DNA of 5,746 bases from Halanaerobiales bacterium (GCA_016278435.1 JADQBU010000353.1:1-5746), one strand, 5' to 3'. Positions 1 through 5,159 are shown, counted from the first letter of the stretch. The notes: generated from the sequence alone by a model not told the origin. Made by a program: numbers and translations.

Positions 1-149
1 TTGGCTCCTAAAGGATTACAGGTTGGATCTACCTCATCTGCAATAATCTGTGACGTAAGACCACGACCACCTAATGCAGAATACTTCTCAGTAACCTCTT
101 CAGCAATAACCTCTTTTCTGGACATATTTACTCGATAAAATTTGATAAT
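1..149 (-). CDS. aor: Aldehyde ferredoxin oxidoreductase (AOR family), N-terminal fragment, non-ATG start likely
   Basis: This is the 5' end of a tungsten (or molybdenum) pterin enzyme that oxidises aldehydes to carboxylic acids with ferredoxin as electron acceptor. Only about 50 of roughly 600 residues are present. The visible protein carries the AOR N-terminal pattern: FYRVNMS, then ALGGRGLTSQIIADEVDP, then TCNPLGA. I recognise this as the FxRVNL...LGxRGL...DPxxxPL stretch of the family. The first ATG (125-123) would cut off the conserved KFYRVN residues and has no ribosome binding site. The frame stays open upstream through AAT, GTA, CGA, TAT, TTT, AAA, ATC (146-144) and ATT (149-147), with AGGAGGG at 160-154 just before. 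I therefore place the start at ATT 149 or ATC 146. An in-frame TTG at 179-177 lies inside the leader RNA and lacks a ribosome binding site. The gene runs off the left edge of the window. A cofactor riboswitch in its leader supports the assignment. Confidence 0.85.
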   Translation of the reverse strand, partial: MIKFYRVNMSRKEVIAEEVTEKYSALGGRGLTSQIIADEVDPTCNPLGA

Positions 150-153
150 TAAT

Positions 154-160
154 CCCTCCT
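154..160 (-). promoter_or_regulatory. Shine-Dalgarno AGGAGGG that decides the aor start
   Basis: On the minus strand AGGAGGG occupies 160-154. Measured from the end of AGGAGG, the ATT at 149 is 5 nt away and the ATC at 146 is 8 nt away, both usable distances. The first ATG (125) is 29 nt away, too far. The site is complementary to CCUCC near the 5' end of the upstream riboswitch, so it could be hidden when the aptamer closes. Confidence 0.75.
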
Positions 161-167
161 TAATACT

Positions 168-274
168 GCTCCTTTCCAAACACGGGAGGCCGCCGGATTT
201 CTCCGGCAACCCATTGGCACCTCTCCATAGCCAGATTGTATTTTGCCACAGGAGAAAGGTGCTCGGAGGTAATT
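168..274 (-). promoter_or_regulatory. Candidate Moco/Tuco (molybdenum or tungsten cofactor) riboswitch in the aor leader
   Basis: Read on the minus strand, the RNA begins AAUUACCUCCGAGC. It then forms a stem of GCACC with GGUGC plus UCUCC with GGAGA (strands at about 261-251 and 226-217). Next comes a 10-bp hairpin (211-202 with 197-188) closed by a GAAA tetraloop (201-198). It ends with CCUCCCGU and GGAAAGG (189-171). The CUCCGAGC start, the GNRA-capped hairpin and the CCUCCCGU...GGAAAG tail fit my memory of the Moco RNA motif. That motif is known upstream of molybdopterin genes and AOR genes. Little stable pairing is seen inside the first stem (about 250-227), which might fit the reduced tungsten-cofactor (Tuco) variant; this is an inference. 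A closing stem could form between AAUUA+CCUCC (274-265) and GGAGG+UAAUU (159-147, with a 3-nt bulge). It would cover the Shine-Dalgarno and the proposed start, suggesting translational repression by the cofactor. Confidence 0.8.
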
Positions 275-308
275 ATCTAACATGTCTCTTCTCTTTTATT
301 TATTTCGA

Positions 309-370
309 GAAAAATCAGATTTTTCCTGCAATAACATTTTTATAAAATCTAGTTTTTTTAGATTTTTATA
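309..370 (-). repeat. Two A/T-rich hairpins upstream of the riboswitch
   Basis: Arms 341-351 (TATAAAATCTA) and 359-370 (TAGATTTTTATA) are complementary apart from one extra base and enclose a 7-nt loop. A second inverted repeat, GAAAAATC (309-316) and GATTTTTC (318-325), is nearly loopless. Neither is GC-rich nor followed by a clean U-tract on either strand, so they are not convincing terminators. If aor is transcribed from about 376, both lie in its leader just before the aptamer. Confidence 0.4.
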
Positions 371-382
371 GAATAAAGGTAA

Positions 383-412
383 ATACTATCTGATTTTAAT
401 CTATTTTTTCAA
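383..412 (-). promoter_or_regulatory. Possible sigma-A promoter for the aor leader
   Basis: On the minus strand, TTGAAA (412-407) and TAGTAT (388-383) are separated by 18 nt, matching the sigma-A consensus at 5/6 and 4/6 positions. Transcription would start near 376 and give a leader of about 225 nt containing the riboswitch. The region is A/T-rich, so chance matches are common. Confidence 0.35.
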
Positions 413-474
413 GCCAATATATCTTTTAAACTGTTTAAGTCTTCAGTATTAATTTCCGAATTATGTGCTGGCAA
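409..474 (-). CDS. Possible 21-aa small ORF with strong RBS and TTG start
   Basis: On the minus strand AGGAGGG (487-481) is followed, 7 nt after AGGAGG, by a TTG codon at 474. It opens 21 codons (LPAHNSEINTEDLNSLKDIL plus A) ending in TGA at 411-409. The peptide is acidic, soluble-looking and has no membrane segment. It lies 33 nt after the stop of the coiled-coil gene and in the same direction, so it could be the last cistron of that transcript. Alternatively the stretch is a remnant. Reading in frame upstream gives YYSGGFILPAHN, which faintly recalls the C-terminal end of uroporphyrinogen-decarboxylase-like methyltransferases, until a TGA at 498-496. I cannot assign a function. Confidence 0.3.
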   Translation of the reverse strand: MPAHNSEINTEDLNSLKDILA

Positions 475-507
475 TATAAACCCTCCTGAATAATATCAGT
501 CATCTGC

Positions 508-822
508 TTAATTATCTTCATCATTATTATAAAATCTAGAATGAGCAATATAAAAAGAAGCCTTTAAATCCTTCAGTGCTCTATTAATCCCATCCTTGAT
601 GTCCTTAAGTGCCCGGGCATTTGTCTCTTCCAGGGCAACAAGCTTATCCTCCATAACCCTCCATTTTTCTTTTAGTTTTTCCATAGAAGCCCTGTATTCT
701 TTTTTCTCTTCTTCCGATAATTCATCTATTTCTACCTCTAAATCACTTATCTTTTCCTCCAGCCTGTTCATTTCCTCAATTATATCCTCTTTATAGTTTT
801 CATAATGCTCTTCATTATTCAT
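508..822 (-). CDS. Small coiled-coil protein, 104 aa, function unknown
   Basis: The protein is highly charged and rich in Glu and Lys. Heptad-like spacing runs from about residue 8 to residue 90 (for example EEMNRLEEKISDLEVEIDEL and MEKLKEKWRVMEDKLVALEE), so it is probably one long helical coiled coil. There is no signal peptide, membrane span or cysteine, which suggests a cytoplasmic location. A C-terminal amphipathic part (INRALKDLKASFYIAHSRF) ends in an acidic tail. The layout recalls small stress-associated coiled-coil proteins of the sll1863 type, but this is only a resemblance. The ATG at 822 is well supported by AGGAGGG at 836-830. The broken site-2-protease gene lies about 40 nt upstream on the same strand and no separate promoter is obvious. 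Both are probably transcribed from the promoter at 1206-1234. Confidence 0.8.
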   Translation of the reverse strand: MNNEEHYENYKEDIIEEMNRLEEKISDLEVEIDELSEEEKKEYRASMEKLKEKWRVMEDKLVALEETNARALKDIKDGINRALKDLKASFYIAHSRFYNNDEDN

Positions 823-854
823 AATTTTTCCCTCCTTAGTCTATTTCAAGTTAA

Positions 855-1156
855 TTAAAAGTTTACTGATAAATTTTCCTGTTCCCGAAGTTGCTGGTCA
901 TACCCTGTTTTCTCGCCACCAGTGAATGGGAAATTTCATGTAAAGTAACTGTAAAAAATAAAAGAATAGCCAGAATAAGTCCCAGTAAATAGGGATTTAA
1001 AACCAGAGAATCCACAGGCACATTAGCGTACCCGGATATATATTGTATGTTGTTACCTATGGCCCAGGCCAGAAAAGGTAGTACAAGTAGAAAACTTATG
1101 TGCAATTGGACAGGGATCCCAAAAAGAGAACCGATTCTGTAAGACTGTTTAAACAC
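855..1156 (-). pseudogene. Truncated site-2 protease (peptidase M50), internal out-of-frame deletion likely
   Basis: The reading frame starts at GTG 1156, supported by GAGGTG at 1169-1164, and stops after 97 codons at 863. The N-terminus (SYRIGSLFGIPVQLHISFLL) is typical of CBS-type or SpoIVFB-like site-2 proteases. A first membrane segment lies at about 18-36 and a second at about 52-72, running into the zinc-binding HEISH motif at residues 73-77. These intramembrane zinc proteases normally run to about 200-380 residues and need a later Asp-containing NPDG-type motif for the third zinc ligand. Here homology ends after ARKQGM (residue 86), followed by 11 unrelated residues. From about 905 downward a second frame reads YDQQLREQENLSVNF and stops at 857-855, resembling a native C-terminus. 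This suggests that the middle of the gene was deleted out of frame near 898-906. The product should be catalytically dead. Confidence 0.75.
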
Positions 1157-1186
1157 TGTGTATCACCTCAAATTTATTACTTGCAG

Positions 1187-1207
1187 CTTAAAGTATCTCA
1201 CTTTAAG
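1187..1207. promoter_or_regulatory. Perfect palindrome overlapping the -10 and start site: candidate operator
   Basis: CTTAAAGT (1187-1194) and ACTTTAAG (1200-1207) form a perfect 8-bp inverted repeat with a 5-nt spacer (ATCTC). It covers the end of the -10 box and the predicted transcription start of the minus-strand promoter. That is the classic position for a repressor operator. I do not recognise the binding family. Confidence 0.55.
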
Positions 1208-1234
1208 TATATGAAATAAGACAGGCAAGGTCAA
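1206..1234 (-). promoter_or_regulatory. Strong sigma-A promoter for the M50 remnant and coiled-coil genes
   Basis: On the minus strand TTGACC (1234-1229) and TATACT (1211-1206) are separated by exactly 17 nt, matching the consensus at 5/6 and 5/6 positions. The predicted start near 1199 is about 43 nt upstream of the GTG at 1156. The promoter looks intact although the first gene it drives is broken, so its present job may be the 104-aa coiled-coil gene. Confidence 0.7.
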
Positions 1235-1245
1235 ACAGGCTATGT

Positions 1246-1266
1246 TGATAATAATTACTATTATCA
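1246..1266. promoter_or_regulatory. Fur-like inverted repeat
   Basis: TGATAATA (1246-1253) and TATTATCA (1259-1266) form a perfect 8-bp inverted repeat around ATTAC. Over 1247-1265 it matches the classical 19-bp Fur box GATAATGATAATCATTATC at 15 of 19 positions. It lies 12 nt upstream of the -35 of the minus-strand promoter and about 118 bp before the DUF6512 gene. It could serve either gene. A/T-rich sequence gives some chance matches. Confidence 0.4.
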
Positions 1267-1339
1267 TAAATAAGAAGGCAGTTGCACTCATTTGCTGGGT
1301 TTACCGGCGTATTGCTTTTATTCCCCTTTTATGATAACT

Positions 1340-1345
1340 TATAAT
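1340..1345 (+). promoter_or_regulatory. Possible -10 box for the DUF6512 gene
   Basis: A perfect TATAAT lies 38 nt before the ATG at 1384, but no good -35 hexamer is found 16-18 nt upstream (TTTATT at 17 nt). TATGAT at 1330-1335 is an alternative. A promoter is expected here because the gene upstream runs the other way. Confidence 0.35.
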
Positions 1346-1383
1346 TGGCAATATTTTCTATTAATATGAAAGGAGAAATTTTT

Positions 1384-1905
1384 ATGAATGTTAAACGATG
1401 GGAAATTGCAGGTGTATTCTGGATAATAATTGCTGGCTCACTTCTCCATTTTGTTTATGACTGGTCTGGTCATTCCACCCTTATTGCATTGATTGCTCCT
1501 GTCAATGAAAGTGTCTGGGAACACCTGAAACTTGGTTACTGGTCTCTTCTCTTATTTACACTGGTAGAGTATAAATATATTAAAACAAATATTAATCATT
1601 TGTTCTGGGCTAAAGCTATCGGATTACTATCACTTGAGATAACAATAATTATAATTTTTTATTCGTATACTGCAATTATAAACAGATCTATCCTCTGGAT
1701 TGATATAGGTTCCTATATTCTGGGGGCGATCTTCTGCCAGGCAGTTAGTTATAGAATACTAAAAAAACAGATATACAGATCAATAAATAAGTACGGTCTT
1801 TTTATCTTCCTTGCTGCTGGAATATTACTTATTATATTTGCTTTTTTCCCACCACATCTGCCTATCTTTATAGATCATAATACAGGTGCCTATGGTATAA
1901 AATAA
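1384..1905 (+). CDS. DUF6512-type integral membrane protein, 173 aa
   Basis: This is a small multi-spanning membrane protein of unknown function. Five hydrophobic segments are visible, at roughly residues 7-24, 52-62, 76-98, 104-122 and 138-156. Signature stretches are LLHFVYDWSG (20-29), VNESVWEHLKL (40-50), and a C-terminal PPHLPIFIDHNTGAYGI that follows the last membrane segment. I recognise this combination as the DUF6512 family, which has no assigned reaction. The start at ATG 1384 is chosen because AAAGGAG (1369-1375) lies 8 nt before it. An upstream in-frame TTG at 1345 would add 13 residues but sits on the -10 box and has no ribosome binding site. The gene stands alone, with divergent minus-strand genes on one side and a 424-base gap on the other. 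No clear terminator hairpin follows it. Confidence 0.8.
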   Translation: MNVKRWEIAGVFWIIIAGSLLHFVYDWSGHSTLIALIAPVNESVWEHLKLGYWSLLLFTLVEYKYIKTNINHLFWAKAIGLLSLEITIIIIFYSYTAIINRSILWIDIGSYILGAIFCQAVSYRILKKQIYRSINKYGLFIFLAAGILLIIFAFFPPHLPIFIDHNTGAYGIK

Positions 1906-2070
1906 ATTTAACATTAATCCATCCATCTGCTCAGAGGTTATTTCCTGACATAATTCTTGAACATCACTGGCCTCTACTAATTTAACAAAATTGAGAGGAA
2001 ATCGAGCGTTATTTAAATTTTAAAAAAATTTCTAAAAAAAAGAAGGAATATTATTCTCTACATCGAAATA

Positions 2071-2076
2071 TATAAT
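2071..2076 (+). promoter_or_regulatory. Possible upstream promoter with perfect -10 and A-tract UP element
   Basis: A perfect TATAAT lies here with no good -35. Runs of A at about 2021-2042 would sit at roughly -62 to -41 from the predicted start (about 2083), where an UP element would lie. The first LacI-type operator copy (2081-2091) overlaps the predicted start. A transcript from here would carry a leader of nearly 250 nt before the repressor gene. Confidence 0.35.
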
Positions 2077-2080
2077 AACG

Positions 2081-2091
2081 AAAACGATTTA
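2081..2091. promoter_or_regulatory. LacI-family operator candidate, copy 1
   Basis: AAAACGATTTA is identical to the copy at 2297-2307. The core is a near-palindrome around a central CG step (AAAA-CG-ATTT), the usual design of LacI-family operators. It lies at the predicted start of the TATAAT promoter, 239 bp before the repressor gene. Confidence 0.5.
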
Positions 2092-2271
2092 GTAAATATC
2101 CTGATAGAAAACATCTATATACTCATCCAATGAAGCAAGAATTAATTGCAAAAAGTTAATAGGTATTTGATAATCTTCAAGTAGGCCCTATATCAAGGGA
2201 AAGATGGCCGCGTAAATATTTACTTTAATAAAAATTTCATCAGAAAAGTCAGCAACTAAAAAGCAGAACAA

Positions 2272-2301
2272 TTGACATAAAACGTCTTATTCTACTAAAA
2301 C
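2272..2301 (+). promoter_or_regulatory. Candidate promoter of the repressor/transporter operon
   Basis: A perfect TTGACA -35 (2272-2277) is followed, after an 18-nt spacer, by TAAAAC (2296-2301), a 4/6 match to the -10 consensus. The predicted start is near 2308, about 22 nt before the ATG at 2330. The weak -10 is overlapped by operator copy 2, which fits a repressible promoter. Confidence 0.5.
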
Positions 2302-2307
2302 GATTTA
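2297..2307. promoter_or_regulatory. LacI-family operator candidate, copy 2 (autoregulation)
   Basis: This second exact copy of AAAACGATTTA lies across the proposed -10, just upstream of the AAGGAGG ribosome binding site (2314-2320) of the repressor gene. The centres of the two copies are 216 bp apart. A repressor bound here would block RNA polymerase binding or passage, so it is the likely site of autoregulation. Confidence 0.6.
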
Positions 2308-2329
2308 ATTTATAAGGAGGTATATAATT

Positions 2330-3340
2330 ATGGATACAATCAAGGATATCGCCAGAAAAGCAAATGTCTCTGTTACTACTGTATCAAAGGTAATTAACAA
2401 TTATGAAGATATCAGTACAGCTACCAGGGAAAAAGTCATGAAAATAATCGATGAAACCAATTTTCGACCCAATGCTAACGCCAGAAGCCTTATTACCAAC
2501 AAATCACATGCAATCGGGATATTTTTCAAGGACCATTACAACAGCGGCCTACAGCATCCCTTCTTCCGGAGTATCATCTATGGTCTGGAACAAAAGTTCT
2601 GTGATGCCGGTTATGACCTGGTTCTATTTTCAAGTAAATGGGGTGATAACTACCGTTACCTGGAAAAATGCAGATACCGACAGGTAGACGGTGCCATCCT
2701 GATGGGAATGCCCCGTTCTGATAAATCCCTGGATGACCTTGTCAAATCCAATATTCCAACAGTTTTCGTTGATCTTGATATTATAGGTAAAAATGCTACT
2801 TATGTCATATCAGATAATATTCAGGGGGCAGAAATGGCTGTTGAACATCTTTATGATCTCGGGCACCGCCGTATAGCAATGATAATGGGTGAAAAGATGA
2901 CCAAGCCTGCCCAGGATAGATTACTGGGTTACCAGCAGTCCCTGAATAAATATAATCTGGAATACAAGCAGGACTGGATCGTTGAGGGTGAATTCTCCGA
3001 AGACGGTGGTTATTCCTCTATGGAGAAGATTCTGAAGATGGAGAAAAAACCCACAGCTATTTTCTGCCAGGGTGATGAAATCGCCATCGGGGCCATTAAA
3101 GCAATCAAGGATAATAATTTATCTGTACCTGGCGATTTTTCTATTATCGGTTTTGATGATATTGAAATCAGCAGTTATATCGATCCCGGATTAACAACAA
3201 TCCATCAGAATAAATTTGAAATGGGACTAAAAGCAGCAGAACTTTTACTGCGTATTGCAAACAACCCCAGAAAAAGTTATTCTCCTGCAATTATGCCTGT
3301 TAGTCTTGTTGAGAGGGATTCATGCCGGAAAATTAACTAA
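2330..3340 (+). CDS. LacI-family transcriptional repressor, 336 aa
   Basis: This is a cytoplasmic, sugar-responsive DNA-binding protein, full length for the family (about 330-345 aa). The N-terminal helix-turn-helix is TIKDIARKANVSVTTVSKVI (residues 3-22). The hinge helix NARSLITNKS (50-59) has the minor-groove leucine at L54. A periplasmic-binding-protein-like effector domain follows, with VDGAILMG (119-126), GHRRIAMIMG (178-187), QDRLLGY (195-201, with the usual effector-contacting Arg at 197), PTAIFCQGDEIAIGA (241-255) and GFDDIEISSYIDPGLTTI (274-291). The family binds palindromes with a central CG, which fits the two AAAACGATTTA sites upstream. ATG 2330 is supported by AAGGAGG at 2314-2320. 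The first permease gene starts 33 bp after the stop, so the repressor is probably the first gene of the operon and controls it. The effector is probably the imported sugar or a breakdown product. Its identity is not deducible here. Confidence 0.93.
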   Translation: MDTIKDIARKANVSVTTVSKVINNYEDISTATREKVMKIIDETNFRPNANARSLITNKSHAIGIFFKDHYNSGLQHPFFRSIIYGLEQKFCDAGYDLVLFSSKWGDNYRYLEKCRYRQVDGAILMGMPRSDKSLDDLVKSNIPTVFVDLDIIGKNATYVISDNIQGAEMAVEHLYDLGHRRIAMIMGEKMTKPAQDRLLGYQQSLNKYNLEYKQDWIVEGEFSEDGGYSSMEKILKMEKKPTAIFCQGDEIAIGAIKAIKDNNLSVPGDFSIIGFDDIEISSYIDPGLTTIHQNKFEMGLKAAELLLRIANNPRKSYSPAIMPVSLVERDSCRKIN

Positions 3341-3373
3341 AGTTCGATATCTTATAAAAGAGGTGTAAATAAT

Positions 3374-4273
3374 ATGAACAAAAAGAGACTTGCCTATTTC
3401 TTAATTTTACCGGCTGTGCTGGCAATGTTGTTTGTCCATATTATACCCATGATCTGGGGATTTGTTATAAGTTTTATGGATTTAGATATTACCTATATCA
3501 TGGACTGGACAAAAGCTCCTTTTGTTGGTTTAGAAAATTATGCAAAGGGTTTTTCACATGTCACTACTATTGGCAAACGATTCGGACGCAGTATGTTAAA
3601 TGTAGGTATTTTTGGGTTCCTGACCATCACCATAGGTTATTTTATGGGTCTTGGTGCAGCACTGCTCCTGAATAAACCATTTCCAGGTCGAACCCTGGTC
3701 CGGGGATTAATACTCCTGCCTTATATAACACCGGATACTGTAACATTTAACTTCTGGCGTTTCATCTTCCAGGCCCGGATTGGAATCCTCAATAAAATGT
3801 TAAAATCGGTTGGACTGATTCACGATAATGTCATCTGGCTGGTGGGGAATAAAAGCCTCTATGCAGTAACAGTTGCTGCTATCTGGAAAGGTTGGCCTTT
3901 CGGAGCTCTGATTTTACTGGCCGGTCTGCAGACGATTCCCCGGGAAATATATGAAGCGGCGATGATCGATGGTGCTTCCGCCTGGCAGAGATTCAAGTAT
4001 ATTACTTTTCCTTATTTAAAACCTGTTACTAAAACATTTATTATAATGAATATCCTCTGGAATTTTAATGCCTTTAATCAATTTTATGTGATGCTGGGTA
4101 ATGACCCTGGTATGGCAGCTGAAGTTCCCAGTACTTTGATTCTCAGGCGGGCATTTAACCACTTTGAATACGGACTGGGCTCAGCTCTTTCCATGATGTT
4201 GTTTGCACTAATGATCGTTATTACTGCCCTCTATTTTTATTTCTTCCGTATCAGGTCACAGGAGGATGCATAA
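3374..4273 (+). CDS. ABC sugar transporter permease, MalF/UgpA type, 299 aa
   Basis: This is one of the two inner-membrane subunits forming the translocation channel of a binding-protein-dependent carbohydrate importer (CUT1-type). Six hydrophobic segments lie at roughly residues 8-30, 75-99, 108-130, 163-184, 220-241 and 268-291. The EAA loop, which docks the ATPase, is complete: EIYEAAMIDGASAWQRFKYI followed by TFPYLKP (about 191-217), with E194, A195, A196, D199 and G200. The FVGLENYAKGF stretch (50-60) is the usual FxGLxNY motif after the first periplasmic loop. Length is normal for the family. ATG 3374 is preceded by AGAGGTG at 3359-3365. The second permease gene follows after 3 nt, so the two are almost certainly co-transcribed and co-translated. 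Confidence 0.93.
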   Translation: MNKKRLAYFLILPAVLAMLFVHIIPMIWGFVISFMDLDITYIMDWTKAPFVGLENYAKGFSHVTTIGKRFGRSMLNVGIFGFLTITIGYFMGLGAALLLNKPFPGRTLVRGLILLPYITPDTVTFNFWRFIFQARIGILNKMLKSVGLIHDNVIWLVGNKSLYAVTVAAIWKGWPFGALILLAGLQTIPREIYEAAMIDGASAWQRFKYITFPYLKPVTKTFIIMNILWNFNAFNQFYVMLGNDPGMAAEVPSTLILRRAFNHFEYGLGSALSMMLFALMIVITALYFYFFRIRSQEDA

Positions 4274-4276
4274 ACC

Positions 4277-5131
4277 ATGAATAAAAAAGCAAAAAAATTA
4301 TTAGGCAAAATCGCCTTTACAGCTGCTATAATACTGGTATTGCTATTTGTTCTGGGTCCCTACATGTGGATGGTCTCCAGTTCCTTTAAATCCACCCTTG
4401 AAATTCAGGGCATGGAACCCAGCTGGATACCAAAAACATTCACCCTGGATAATTATAAAACCATGAATGATATCGTACCTGTTTTTGATTATTTTAAAAA
4501 TAGCCTGATTATTAGTGGAGGTACAATGTTTTTATCAATAATTCTCAGTACTCTGGCAGCATATTCTCTCTCCCGTTTTAGATATAAAGCCAGAAATCCA
4601 TATATTATGGCCCTCTTTTCTACTCAGATGCTGCCGGGAATATTATTTTTAATACCTTATTATGTCATGTTTATCTGGATTAAACATACATTTGGGCTGC
4701 AGATGACAAATACCTATTATGGTTTAATCTTTACCTATACATCTTTTTCCTTGCCTTTTTCAATCTTAATGTTGAGAAATTACCTGGATTCTGTCCCCCG
4801 GGAAATAGATGAACAGGCCCTGATCGATGGGTGCACCCGTGTTCAGGCCTTGTTCCGGGTGATTATCCCCCTGGCTAAACCGGGAATTGCTGCTGTTGGT
4901 ATCTATTCTTTTATCATGGGCTGGAGTGAAATTCTTTTCGCGACTATCATCAGTGGTTCGAGAACTACACCCCTTTCGATCGGACTCCTGGACTATATTC
5001 AGCAAAATGCAGCTCACTGGGGTAATATGATGGCTGCCTGTATTATGAGTACTATCCCGGTATTAATACTATTTACATTGATGCAGAAACACATCGTACA
5101 GGGTTTGGTTTCTGGGGCAACAAAGGGATAA
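4277..5131 (+). CDS. ABC sugar transporter permease, MalG/UgpE type, 284 aa
   Basis: This is the second channel subunit and partner of the preceding permease. Membrane segments lie at roughly residues 12-33, 76-97, 108-135, 145-166, 200-221 and 254-274. The GPYMWMVSSSFKS motif after the first helix (27-39) and a TLDNYKTM stretch (56-63) are typical of the MalG side of CUT1 importers. The EAA loop reads REIDEQALIDGCTRVQALFR and then VIIPLAKPG (175-203). Gln180 replaces the first Ala, while E179, A181, D184 and G185 are kept. Its ribosome binding site CAGGAGG (4259-4265) lies inside the end of the upstream gene, and only 3 nt separate that stop from ATG 4277. The solute-binding protein gene follows about 74 nt later. 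Confidence 0.93.
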   Translation: MNKKAKKLLGKIAFTAAIILVLLFVLGPYMWMVSSSFKSTLEIQGMEPSWIPKTFTLDNYKTMNDIVPVFDYFKNSLIISGGTMFLSIILSTLAAYSLSRFRYKARNPYIMALFSTQMLPGILFLIPYYVMFIWIKHTFGLQMTNTYYGLIFTYTSFSLPFSILMLRNYLDSVPREIDEQALIDGCTRVQALFRVIIPLAKPGIAAVGIYSFIMGWSEILFATIISGSRTTPLSIGLLDYIQQNAAHWGNMMAACIMSTIPVLILFTLMQKHIVQGLVSGATKG

Positions 5132-5159
5132 CTATCATCAGGAGGTGGTAAAAACGCAC

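Larger units (their letters stand above)
1906..2329. other. 424-base gap with gene remnants and regulatory sites
   Basis: No intact gene is seen. The first part (1906 to about 2010) reads on the minus strand as a protein-like stretch: NARFPLNFVKLV, then EASDVQELCQEI, then TSEQMDGLMLN. About 2089-2178 reads on the same strand and in the same frame as EDYQIPINFLQLILASL followed by DEYIDVFYQDIY and a stop. The two are separated by several stops, and both lack a good start and ribosome binding site. A/T tracts fill 2011-2042. The rest holds the two candidate promoters and two operators described separately. A weak CCCT/AGGG hairpin near 2187-2200 is too short to call. Confidence 0.5.

Noticed and set aside
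142..345. Plus-strand open frame of 67 codons
   Set aside because: It runs antisense through the riboswitch and leader hairpins, has no ribosome binding site and no recognisable protein features.
341..370. Hairpin considered as an intrinsic terminator
   Set aside because: The stem is almost all A/T and no clear U-tract follows on either strand.
596..796. Plus-strand Ser-rich open frame
   Set aside because: It is a shadow of the Glu/Lys-rich coiled-coil gene on the other strand; poly-Ser is typical of antisense reading of Glu-rich codons.
1929..1975. AGAGG ... CCTCT complementarity considered as a terminator of the DUF6512 gene
   Set aside because: It has only 5 bp with a loop of nearly 40 nt and no T-tract directly after.
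2451..2687. Plus-strand open frame of 78 codons in another frame
   Set aside because: It lies wholly inside the LacI-family repressor gene and has no ribosome binding site.
4766..5017. Minus-strand open frame of 83 codons
   Set aside because: It is antisense to the second permease gene, with no recognisable domain or ribosome binding site.
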